This document shows positions 9,049 through 15,092 of a stretch of 15,092 nt of DNA, one piece after another. The notes below the pieces were generated by a model, which saw only the letters and a list, made by a program, of their open reading frames with translations, searched no databases and had not been told where the DNA came from. This stretch comes from JACRBK01 sp964427955 (GTDB lineage Bacteria; Chloroflexota; Anaerolineae; Aggregatilineales; Aggregatilineaceae): positions 1 to 15,092 of the forward strand of contig CAYRWY010000101.1 in the NCBI GenBank assembly GCA_964427955.1, written 5' to 3'. Numbering within the stretch: the first letter of the stretch is position 1; every line of letters starts with the position of its first letter. Both the position numbers and the translations under genes were made by a program.

Positions 9049-9137
9049 GCTGATGTCTTCGTTATAACGGCGAAACCAAGATAGTCGCGTGATAGTTGCC
9101 GAAGCGCTCCGCCAGGTAGTGAGTGCTTCGTTTTTTT
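9049..9137 (+). ncRNA. Short structured leader or small RNA ending in a terminator
   Basis: From the predicted start to the end of the T-run is about 89 nt. It contains the palindrome CGTTATAACG (9060-9069), a CGGC...GCCG pairing (9068-9071 with 9098-9101), and an early CTTCG (9058-9062) that can pair with CGAAG (9100-9104). The same CGAAG is the left foot of the terminator stem, so the two pairings exclude each other, as in an attenuator. I see no match to a riboswitch class that I know, and no credible leader peptide beyond a four-codon ATG TCT TCG TTA. Between 9138 and 9270 I see no further promoter, so the cassette may depend on read-through. Confidence 0.4.
9100..9137 (+). terminator. 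Strong intrinsic terminator upstream of the cassette
   Basis: CGAAGCGCTC (9100-9109) pairs with GAGTGCTTCG (9121-9130) over ten base pairs including one GU, with an 11-nt loop, and is followed directly by seven T (9131-9137). It acts only on plus-strand transcripts, yet no plus-strand gene lies upstream in this window. It must therefore end a short RNA or regulate entry into the genes at 9271 onward. Confidence 0.8.
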
Positions 9138-9270
9138 GTTATGCCCGATGTTCACTACAGATTTGAAACATTTCACAATTCTTTCTGACGGGATCACCCT
9201 ATTGGATATTTCCGACGAGAACCCATTCACCTATCCGAATTTTCAATGTGAGAAATGAGGAGAAACCACA

Positions 9271-9636
9271 ATGGAAAAAGAAACACGTGCCGGTAAGGTC
9301 ATTCTAGATAGAGGTCACTATTTTCTTCAAGTGGGCGACAAGCGTTTGAGCCTGGAACCGGGAGGAGTCCTATCAAAAGACCAGCTCAAGGAGCTTGAGG
9401 GCAAGGAGGTAGAAGTTCTCTATACAAAACCCAGGCAGGACGTGATTGGATTGGCAAGCAGGGAATTTCCTCCAATCTTCTGCTACGTTCCTCCGCGTGC
9501 ACTTTGCTACTACCCCAAAGATGATTGGATCTTCAAGGGAATTGAGGAACAAGTGCGCCTCAACCTCGCCGACGAGTTCTTTAACGAAGGAATAATCAGT
9601 GAAGAAGTCCACGCCATACTCAGACGGGTCCGATAG
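9271..9636 (+). CDS. 121-aa protein of unknown family, partner or substrate of the radical SAM enzyme
   Basis: I do not recognise a family. AGGAG stands before the ATG. Residues about 7-62 look like a small beta-barrel (alternating AGKVILDRGHYFLQVGDKRL, then GKEVEVLYTKP, then DVIGLASREF). Residues 66-82 hold FPPIFCYVPPRALCYYP, in which CYxP occurs twice (Cys71 and Cys79) eight residues apart. The rest, about 84-121, is a charged amphipathic helix region ending GIISEEVHAILRRVR, which faintly resembles the short SHOCT-type C-terminal motif. There is no signal peptide or membrane segment. The gene overlaps the radical SAM gene by 38 nt, the arrangement expected for a peptide or small protein and its modifying enzyme. 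It could equally be an accessory subunit. Base use is less GC-rich than in the flanking core genes. Confidence 0.75.
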   Translation: MEKETRAGKVILDRGHYFLQVGDKRLSLEPGGVLSKDQLKELEGKEVEVLYTKPRQDVIGLASREFPPIFCYVPPRALCYYPKDDWIFKGIEEQVRLNLADEFFNEGIISEEVHAILRRVR

Positions 9637-10720
9637 TGTCGAGGCCAGACCTCTTCCAAAATACTTCGTCGTGGAGCTGACCCAGCGCTGTAACCATCGC
9701 TGCCAATACTGCTATACTGCCTGGAGCGCACCCGACCTGGGCTACAACCAGCACAACCAGGTCGAAATGTCTACAGAGGAAATCGAAGCGGTTGTTGTCA
9801 AGTTGCAAGATGAAGCCCCGGTAGAGAGTATCGCTCTTTCGGGCGGCGAACCCACCCTGCGAGAGGATCTCCCAGAGATCCTCTCGTTTATCCAAAGCCG
9901 AAACATTACGCCTATCCTCATCACCAATGGAACACTGCTAACCGAAGAACGTGTAGCCGCAACCCTGGTTGGCGGAACCTACGAGGTGTCGTTACTCAGT
10001 TTCCGTCGAGAAGTTCACGATCAATTGGTGGGGCGTAGTGGGGCTTGGGAGGCCGCCATAAAAGGCATGGCTAATATTCGCCGGGCGGGCGGTAACCTGG
10101 CGGCTGTTTTCATCGCCCACAAACTGAACTATATGGACCTATACAAGACGGCGGAACTAGCCATCGCCATGGGTGCATACGTCCTGATGTACAACCGCCT
10201 CAACCTGGGCGCACATAATATGCAGTTTGCCGAGCAGTTACTCCCCACGCCCGCTATGATCCAGGAAAACCTGGACATGCTGGAAGAGATCGGCGCGCAG
10301 TACAGACTCCCTATCTCAGTATCGGTAGTCATCGAACCCTGTGTGATTGACGTGCGGAAATACGAGAATATTGGCTTCGGTTGGTGTCCGCTGGCAGGAG
10401 AGAACGCTTACTTCACCATCGATCCTTTTGGAAACATTCGCATTTGCAACCATTCTCCCGTAATCCTGGGGAATATCAAGCAGGATAGTTTCCGCGACAT
10501 CTATTACAAACACCCTTATGTTCACGCTTTCAGAGATACCTGGCCGGTAGAATGCGCGGACTGCGATCCCGAACTGAAAGAGATGTGTGGTGGAGGGTGC
10601 AAAGCTGCCGCCGAGCAATGTTATAACTCGCTAACTCATGTGGATCCTTTTGTGACCTTGAGCCGACAACCAAACCACAGTAGCCCCCTTCCCTCAAGCG
10701 ATAAAGGGGAAAAGGACTGA
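9599..10720 (+). CDS. Radical SAM/SPASM enzyme, probable peptide or protein maturase
   Basis: The product is 373 residues from a GTG at 9599, chosen because AAGGA stands 7 nt upstream and it puts the iron-sulphur motif near the N-terminus. Cys31, Cys35 and Cys38 form the CxxxCxxC that holds the SAM-binding [4Fe-4S] cluster; SGGEPTLRED (81-90) is the SAM-contact motif. The C-terminal SPASM domain has Cys263-x14-Gly-x4-Cys283, then Cys319, Cys322, Cys330, Cys334 and Cys341, fitting two auxiliary clusters; the Cys322-Cys330 gap is x7 where x5 is usual. SPASM enzymes commonly modify peptides or proteins (PqqE, AlbA, anSME types). No RRE/PqqD-like domain is visible in it. The last 12 or so residues come from purine/pyrimidine-rich DNA resembling the repeat at 6528. 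No transporter or protease gene lies nearby. Confidence 0.92.
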   Translation: MKKSTPYSDGSDSVEARPLPKYFVVELTQRCNHRCQYCYTAWSAPDLGYNQHNQVEMSTEEIEAVVVKLQDEAPVESIALSGGEPTLREDLPEILSFIQSRNITPILITNGTLLTEERVAATLVGGTYEVSLLSFRREVHDQLVGRSGAWEAAIKGMANIRRAGGNLAAVFIAHKLNYMDLYKTAELAIAMGAYVLMYNRLNLGAHNMQFAEQLLPTPAMIQENLDMLEEIGAQYRLPISVSVVIEPCVIDVRKYENIGFGWCPLAGENAYFTIDPFGNIRICNHSPVILGNIKQDSFRDIYYKHPYVHAFRDTWPVECADCDPELKEMCGGGCKAAAEQCYNSLTHVDPFVTLSRQPNHSSPLPSSDKGEKD

Positions 10721-10851
10721 TTTACCCTGGCATAAGCTGGAACAGACGAAATAACGCGGGCAACTGGCTTCGAGATCGAAATTCAGATCAACTGTCATTT
10801 GGTGGGACTGCCGAACTCGCAACCGAATTAACCGTTTACCTGACGGCGAAC

Positions 10852-10873
10852 GGGGCAGAACACACTCTGCCCC
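10852..10873. repeat. GGGGC palindromic repeat, copy 4, between convergent genes
   Basis: GGGGCAGA (10852-10859) and TCTGCCCC (10866-10873) form a perfect 8-bp stem with a 6-nt loop, followed by TATAAAAA. It is placed between the ends of the radical SAM gene (plus) and the helicase gene (minus) and might help terminate one of them, but neither strand has a T-run directly after the stem. The rest of 10721-10890 shows no gene. Confidence 0.5.
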
Positions 10874-10890
10874 TATAAAAACCGAGATGG

Positions 10891-12138
10891 CTACTGCGCG
10901 CGGCTCAAGGTCGCCTGGTGATGGCGGCGGCGCGATCCGCCCGAACGAGAGCGGCGGCGGTTCGACGCGGCAGGCTTCGGCGCGGGCCGCTGGGCCACGG
11001 GCACCGACGACTTATACGGATGGTCGGCCACGACCGGAATCGGCATCTTGATCAGCTTCTCGATGTCGCGCAGATACTCGCGCTCCACCTCGTCGCAGAA
11101 CGAAAAGGCGATCCCACTCGCGCCCGCGCGGGCCGTGCGCCCGATGCGATGCACGTAGCTTTCCGGCTCGTTGGGCAGGTCGAAGTTGATCACGTGGGTG
11201 ATGTTCTCGACGTCGATCCCGCGCGCCACGATGTCCGTCGCGATCAGCACGCGCGACGCGCCGGACTTGAACTTCGCCAACGCCTGCTCGCGCGCGCCCT
11301 GCGATTTGTTGCCGTGGATGGCGTCCGCCTTGATCTGGACTTTGTTCAGGTGGCGGGCCAGCTTGTCCGCGCCGTGCTTGGTGCGGGTGAAGATCAGCAC
11401 ACGCTTGATCGACTGGTCGCGCAGCAGGTGTTCCAAGAGCGCGAACTTATCGGTTTTTTCGACCAGGTAGACCGACTGGGCGATCAACTCGATGGGCGTC
11501 GCCTGCGGCACCACCTCGACGCTGACCGGATCGATCAGGATGTCTTGCGCCAATTCGCGGATCGGGTCGGGCATGGTGGCCGAAAACAGCAGCGTTTGCC
11601 GCCGCGTGGGCAGCGCCTTGATGACACGGCGCACATCGTGGATGAAGCCCATGTCGAGCATCCGGTCGGCTTCGTCCAGCACCAGGATTTCAACCCGGTC
11701 CAGCTTGACGACGCCCTGCCCCATCAGATCGAGCAGGCGGCCCGGCGTGGCGACCAGGATGTCGATCCCGCGCTGCACGGCCTGGACCTGCGGGTTTTGG
11801 CCCACACCGCCGTAGATCACAGCGTGGGACAGCCGCACGTGGCGGCCATAGGCGGCGAAGCTGTCGCCAATCTGGGCGGCCAGCTCGCGCGTGGGAGACA
11901 GGATCAGCGCGCGAATGGACGGGCGCGGCGATCCGGACTTGCGGGCGGAGAGCTGCTGCAAAATGGGCAGCGCGAAGGCCGCCGTTTTGCCGGTGCCGGT
12001 CTGGGCACAGCCGAGCACGTCGCGTCCGGTCAGGACATGCGGAATGGCCTGGACCTGGATCGGCGTCGGATCGGTATAGCCTTCGGCGTGGACGGCACGC
12101 AGCAGCGGATCAATCAGTTGTAAGTCTTTGAATTGCAT
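10891..12138 (-). CDS. DEAD-box ATP-dependent RNA helicase, RhlE-like
   Basis: The product is 415 residues from the ATG at 12138, which has CGAGG upstream and gives the usual start MQFKDLQLIDPLLRAV; a longer frame exists but its extra 30 residues are not family-like. All helicase motifs are present: Q motif PTPIQ (24-28), AQTGTGKT (45-52), PTRELA (82-87), TPGR (131-134), DEAD (155-158), SAT (186-188), RGIDV (306-310) and HRIGRTAR (330-337). The C-terminal tail from about 380 is Pro-, Arg- and Ser-rich and probably binds RNA. Such enzymes unwind short RNA duplexes in ribosome assembly, mRNA decay or cold adaptation; which applies here is not visible. The gene is divergent from lepA. Confidence 0.94.
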   Translation of the reverse strand: MQFKDLQLIDPLLRAVHAEGYTDPTPIQVQAIPHVLTGRDVLGCAQTGTGKTAAFALPILQQLSARKSGSPRPSIRALILSPTRELAAQIGDSFAAYGRHVRLSHAVIYGGVGQNPQVQAVQRGIDILVATPGRLLDLMGQGVVKLDRVEILVLDEADRMLDMGFIHDVRRVIKALPTRRQTLLFSATMPDPIRELAQDILIDPVSVEVVPQATPIELIAQSVYLVEKTDKFALLEHLLRDQSIKRVLIFTRTKHGADKLARHLNKVQIKADAIHGNKSQGAREQALAKFKSGASRVLIATDIVARGIDVENITHVINFDLPNEPESYVHRIGRTARAGASGIAFSFCDEVEREYLRDIEKLIKMPIPVVADHPYKSSVPVAQRPAPKPAASNRRRSRSGGSRRRHHQATLSRAQ

Positions 12139-12161
12139 GGAACCTCGGGTAGTTAGATTAA

Positions 12162-12177
12162 GGCGCAGGTCTGCGCC
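12162..12177 (-). promoter_or_regulatory. Perfect palindrome in the helicase leader
   Basis: GGCGCAGGTCTGCGCC is near-perfectly palindromic (GGCGCA/TGCGCC arms, 4-nt centre) and lies 24-39 nt before the helicase ATG. As RNA it would form a GC-rich hairpin close to the ribosome binding site; as DNA it could be an operator. Either role is inference. Confidence 0.35.
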
Positions 12178-12258
12178 GGGTTGGATAGGGTGAGTGGATT
12201 CGGGGATTGCAGAATCCAGGATTGACACTGGGCAAGAAAGATATATTTTATCATCGAT

Positions 12259-12264
12259 ATTATA
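12259..12264 (-). promoter_or_regulatory. Possible -10 box of the helicase gene
   Basis: A perfect TATAAT is read on the minus strand, which would give a leader of about 115 nt. No good -35 box lies 16-18 nt upstream. The 396-nt gap 12139-12534 otherwise holds only the lepA promoter candidate and no gene that I can support. Confidence 0.35.
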
Positions 12265-12444
12265 GTTTTGGGAAGGGGCTATTGCCGATTTTCCGATTCT
12301 CCGCTGCGCCCCGCCTATCGACTTCTTCCCTCGTCTCCCCCGTGCGGCGCTTGAGCACTTTATCCTGGCAAAGTCGGCGCGTTGCCCCCCCGGCGCTCGT
12401 CAGGACCGCGAATACTGCTGAAATATCCCCGCCGGACAGCATTC

Positions 12445-12473
12445 TGTTCAAAGGAAAGCAGTTAGGCTATACT
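12445..12473 (+). promoter_or_regulatory. Candidate lepA promoter
   Basis: TATACT (12468-12473) is a good -10 box. The -35 is poor: TGTTCA (12445-12450) at 17 nt, or TTCAAA (12447-12452) at 15 nt. It would start transcription near 12480, about 55 nt before the lepA ATG. Confidence 0.35.
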
Positions 12474-12534
12474 AGGCATAGGTTTGAGACACGAGTCATA
12501 CACGAACTTCGTCAAGCATCGGGTTGGAAGATCA

Positions 12535-14349
12535 ATGGATCAATCGCACATTCGCAATTTCTGCATCATCGCTCACATCGACCACGGCAAGAGCACCCTG
12601 GCGGACCGGCTGCTGCAAATCACCGGGACGCTGACCGAGCGCGAAATGCACGAGCAGGTGCTCGACGACATGGAACTCGAACGCGAGCGCGGCGTCACGA
12701 TCAAGGCGTCGGCGGTGCGGATGCAGTATACGGCCCACGATGGCCAGACCTATGAAATGAACCTGATTGACACCCCCGGCCACGTGGACTTCTCGTATGA
12801 AGTCAGCCGGGCGCTGCAATCGTGCGAGGGCGCGGTCCTGGTCGTGGACAGCACGCAGGGCATCGAAGCGCAGACACTCGCCAACCTGTACATGGCCCTG
12901 GAACAAAATCTCGAAATCATCGCCGTCGCGAACAAAACCGATCTCCCCTCCGCCCAGCCGGACGAGATCGCACAGGAGATCGAAGCGCTGGTCGGCGTCG
13001 ACGCCACCGACGTGATCCAGGTCAGCGGCAAGACCGGGCGCAACGTCGAGCAGATCCTCGAAGCGGTGGTGCAGAACGTCCCCCACCCTTCCGGGCATTT
13101 CGAGTCCCCGGCGCGCGCGCTGATCTTCGACAGCCACTACGACTCGTACAAGGGCGTGGTCGCCTACGTCCGTATGATCGACGGCTCGATCAAGAGGACC
13201 GACATGCTGCGGCTGATGGCTTCCGGCGTCGATACGCTGCCGGTCGAGATCGGCATCTTCAGCCCAACCATGAAACCGGTCGATACCCTGTCGGCGGGCG
13301 AAGTGGGCTACATCGCCACCGGGCTGAAAACGGTGCGCGAGTGCCGCGTCGGCGATACGATCACACTGACGGCGAACGGCGCGACCGAACCGCTGCCCGG
13401 CTACAAGCAGGTCAAGCCGATGGTCTTCGCCGGAATCTACCCCTCCGAAAACGACGATTACGACAACCTGCGCGAAGCCCTGGAAAAACTGCAACTCAAC
13501 GACGCCTCGCTGGTCTACGCGCCGGAAACATCCCAGGCGCTCAACTTCGGGTTCCGCGTGGGCTTCCTCGGCCTGTTCCACATGGAGATCATCCAGGAGC
13601 GGCTGGAACGCGAATACGACCTGGACATCGTGGCGACCTCGCCCAGCGTGGAGTATCAAATCCTGCTGCGCAGCGGTGAGACGCTCACCATCAACAGCCC
13701 CGCCGATCTGCCCGACGAAAGCACGGTGGACGAGATTCGCGAGCCGTGGATGGGGATCGAGATCTTCGCGCCGGAGGAGTTCATCGGGCCGATCATGGAC
13801 CTGGTCACCACCAAGCGCGGCGAATACCTCAGCATGGACTACCTGGATGCCAAGCGCGTCCAGTTGAAATACAAAATCCCGCTGGCCGAGATGATCGTCG
13901 ATTTCTACGACAAGCTGAAATCCGGCACGCGCGGCTACGCCAGCCTGGACTACCATTTCGACGGCTACCGCACGGAGAAGCTCGTCAAGCTCGACGTGCT
14001 GGTCAACAAAGTGCCGGTCGATGCGCTGGCGCTGATCGTCCACGAGGACGAATCGTTCCACAAGGGGCAGCGCCTGGTATCCAAGCTCAAGCGCCTGATC
14101 CCGCGGCAGCAGTTCGAAGTCCCGATCCAGGCTGCCGTGGGCAAAAAAGTGATCAGCCGAGCCAACGTCAAGGCCGTGCGCAAGGACGTCCTGGCCAAGT
14201 GCTATGGTGGGGATATCACTCGTAAAAAGAAGCTGTTGGAAAAACAGAAGAAAGGAAAGAAACGCCTCAAGATGATCGGGAACGTCGAAGTCCCCCAGGA
14301 AGCATTTATGGCAGTGCTGAGGTTGGAAGAAGATGACGACGACGACTAA
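12535..14349 (+). CDS. lepA: Elongation factor 4 (LepA), translational GTPase
   Basis: The product is 604 residues, the usual LepA length. The ATG at 12535 gives MDQSHIRNFCIIAHIDHGKST; an upstream in-frame ATG at 12484 would add 17 residues unlike the family. GTPase motifs are AHIDHGKST (13-21), RGVTIK (52-57), DTPGH (79-83), NKTD (133-136) and SGKTG (164-168). The C-terminal half keeps LepA-specific stretches such as NFGFRVGFLGLFHMEIIQERLERE and the basic KKKLLEKQKKGKKRLK region. LepA acts on stalled or assembling ribosomes, including back-translocation. The last five residues are Asp, and the GNAT gene starts inside this end, overlapping by 17 nt. Confidence 0.97.
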   Translation: MDQSHIRNFCIIAHIDHGKSTLADRLLQITGTLTEREMHEQVLDDMELERERGVTIKASAVRMQYTAHDGQTYEMNLIDTPGHVDFSYEVSRALQSCEGAVLVVDSTQGIEAQTLANLYMALEQNLEIIAVANKTDLPSAQPDEIAQEIEALVGVDATDVIQVSGKTGRNVEQILEAVVQNVPHPSGHFESPARALIFDSHYDSYKGVVAYVRMIDGSIKRTDMLRLMASGVDTLPVEIGIFSPTMKPVDTLSAGEVGYIATGLKTVRECRVGDTITLTANGATEPLPGYKQVKPMVFAGIYPSENDDYDNLREALEKLQLNDASLVYAPETSQALNFGFRVGFLGLFHMEIIQERLEREYDLDIVATSPSVEYQILLRSGETLTINSPADLPDESTVDEIREPWMGIEIFAPEEFIGPIMDLVTTKRGEYLSMDYLDAKRVQLKYKIPLAEMIVDFYDKLKSGTRGYASLDYHFDGYRTEKLVKLDVLVNKVPVDALALIVHEDESFHKGQRLVSKLKRLIPRQQFEVPIQAAVGKKVISRANVKAVRKDVLAKCYGGDITRKKKLLEKQKKGKKRLKMIGNVEVPQEAFMAVLRLEEDDDDD

Positions 14350-14929
14350 CCATACCAACAATACCAACGGCAACTGTACCGGTGACTTTCCGCCCGTCCC
14401 GCAGCGTGTGGCCAGCGAACGGCTGCTGATCCGCCCCTCGCAGCGCGCCGACGCGCCGTACCTCAAGCAGTGGTGGAATGATCCCGACGTGACGACGCCG
14501 GGCGGCAACGTGGCCGGAATGCAGTATGATGACGACGACGTCGAAGACTGGTTCCAACGTTATGTCGATGGGCGCTCGTGCAGCACGCATTTCATCATCT
14601 GCCTGCGCGCGCCGGAAGAACGTCCGATTGGCGAGTTCTACATCGCCAGCGACGACCGCCCCGGCAGCGTGGGGATCGCCATTCTGATCGGCGAGACGAG
14701 CCAGTGGGGGCATGGGTACGCCGGAGAAGCCCTCGAAGCCTATGCGCAGGCGCTGTTCGACAGCCAGTTCTGCGAGGCGATCCGGCTCGACTCACGCCGT
14801 GACAACGAGCGTGCCACGCAGATGTGTCTCCACCTCGGATTCGAAGTCGAATACGTCTGGGCGAACGGCCAGTTTCAGACGCTGATCCTCACGCCCGAAG
14901 CCTTTCATCTCCACCGCTTGAAACAGTGA
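14333..14929 (+). CDS. GNAT-family N-acetyltransferase (RimJ/RimL-like)
   Basis: The product is 198 residues. After a Thr/Asn-rich start of about 22 residues comes VASERLLIRPSQRADAPYLKQWWNDPDV, the typical opening of this acetyltransferase group. PIGEFYIASDDRPGSVGIAILIG forms the central strands. QWGHGYAGEALEAYAQALF (about 124-142) is the acetyl-CoA-binding loop and helix, and RLDSRRDNERATQMCLHLGFE the later family motif. The acceptor could be a ribosomal protein N-terminus, an antibiotic or a small molecule; the sequence does not say. It overlaps the lepA end by 17 nt, uses the GGAAG within lepA as its ribosome binding site, and is probably translated with it. The stop abuts the next gene's stop on the other strand. 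Confidence 0.88.
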   Translation: MTTTTNHTNNTNGNCTGDFPPVPQRVASERLLIRPSQRADAPYLKQWWNDPDVTTPGGNVAGMQYDDDDVEDWFQRYVDGRSCSTHFIICLRAPEERPIGEFYIASDDRPGSVGIAILIGETSQWGHGYAGEALEAYAQALFDSQFCEAIRLDSRRDNERATQMCLHLGFEVEYVWANGQFQTLILTPEAFHLHRLKQ

Positions 14930-15092
14930 TCATCCGCGGGCGCTCGTGCCAGGGTGCCCGTCAAAACTCAACCACCGCTCCACTGCCACGCGCATCGCGG
15001 GCGGCAGCAAACCGTCCTGTTCCAGCAGGGGCAGCATGTCACGCACCGTCAGCAGACAGTGCACGGTGTACCCCGCCGCGTGCAACGGCTCG
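14930..15092 (-). CDS. pyrE: C-terminal fragment, probable orotate phosphoribosyltransferase (runs off window)
   Basis: Only the last 53 codons and the TGA at 14932-14930 are in the window. The peptide reads EPLHAAGYTVHCLLTVRDM, then a helix with LLEQDG and VAVERWL. This fits the end of OPRT, where a strand near AAGY-x-VH is followed by a 'T-L-LL' helix and a short closing helix. In the family the enzyme makes OMP from orotate and PRPP. The PRPP-binding motif would be upstream, outside the window, so the call is tentative; it could also be a fused PyrF-PyrE protein. It is convergent with the acetyltransferase, with no bases between the two stops. Confidence 0.55.
   Translation of the reverse strand, partial: EPLHAAGYTVHCLLTVRDMLPLLEQDGLLPPAMRVAVERWLSFDGHPGTSARG

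Noticed and set aside
9049..9137. A c-di-GMP, THF or SAM riboswitch in the leader
   Set aside because: There is a faint GGCGAAACC resemblance to the c-di-GMP-I core, but the second conserved strand is missing; no class could be matched by eye.
9042..9230. A 62-codon minus-strand open frame in the gap before the cassette
   Set aside because: It crosses the strong plus-strand terminator, has no clear ribosome binding site and no recognisable content.
12222..12241. TTGACA upstream of lepA as its -35 box
   Set aside because: No good -10 lies at 16-18 nt (only TATATT at about 14 nt), and it would give a leader of nearly 300 nt; the TATACT at 12468 is closer and better placed.
12532..14508. A 658-codon open frame on the minus strand
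   Set aside because: It is antisense to lepA and the GNAT gene, both of which show full family motifs; the minus-strand translation has none.

Overview
The window is a GC-rich bacterial chromosome segment carrying mostly core information-processing genes: rpoC, prfB, ftsY, a DEAD-box RNA helicase and lepA. My best guess is a member of the Chloroflexota, perhaps class Anaerolineae. That guess rests on the RpoC with a long coiled-coil insertion, the scattered GGGGC...GCCCC palindromes and the CCCCTCTCC-type composite repeat, and on general impression. It is inference, not proof.

Layout. Positions 1-2196 (minus) hold the N-terminal 732 residues of RpoC. The gene has its own extended -10 promoter and a leader of about 228 nt with three hairpins, the last resembling a terminator. 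It is not preceded by rpoB. Positions 2615-6370 (minus) carry four co-oriented genes in the order of transcription: a seven-helix membrane protein, a DinB-fold protein, a secreted GH5 glycosidase, and a coiled-coil / PH-GRAM-like / zinc-ribbon protein. The first three are tightly coupled by overlap or a 9-nt gap. Positions 6371-6781 are non-coding and full of palindromic repeats. Positions 6782-8791 (minus) are ftsY then prfB; prfB keeps the classical programmed +1 frameshift at an in-frame TGA.

Positions 8880-10720 are the accessory part: an AT-rich stretch with two 17-bp direct-repeat-like elements, a short leader ending in a strong terminator, a 121-aa protein of unknown family with a repeated CYxP motif, and an overlapping radical SAM/SPASM enzyme. 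The base composition is visibly lower in GC than the flanks. This two-gene cassette is the best candidate for an undescribed system: a SPASM maturase translationally coupled to its likely substrate or partner.

Positions 10891-12138 (minus) encode an RhlE-like DEAD-box helicase. It is divergent from lepA (12535-14349, plus), which overlaps a GNAT acetyltransferase (14333-14929, plus). The window closes with the C-terminal end of a probable orotate phosphoribosyltransferase on the minus strand, directly abutting the acetyltransferase stop.

How the genes work together: ftsY/prfB and lepA/helicase belong to translation, targeting and RNA metabolism. The membrane/DinB/GH5 operon looks like envelope or polysaccharide-related accessory function. 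The radical SAM cassette appears to be an independent insertion between ftsY and the helicase gene.
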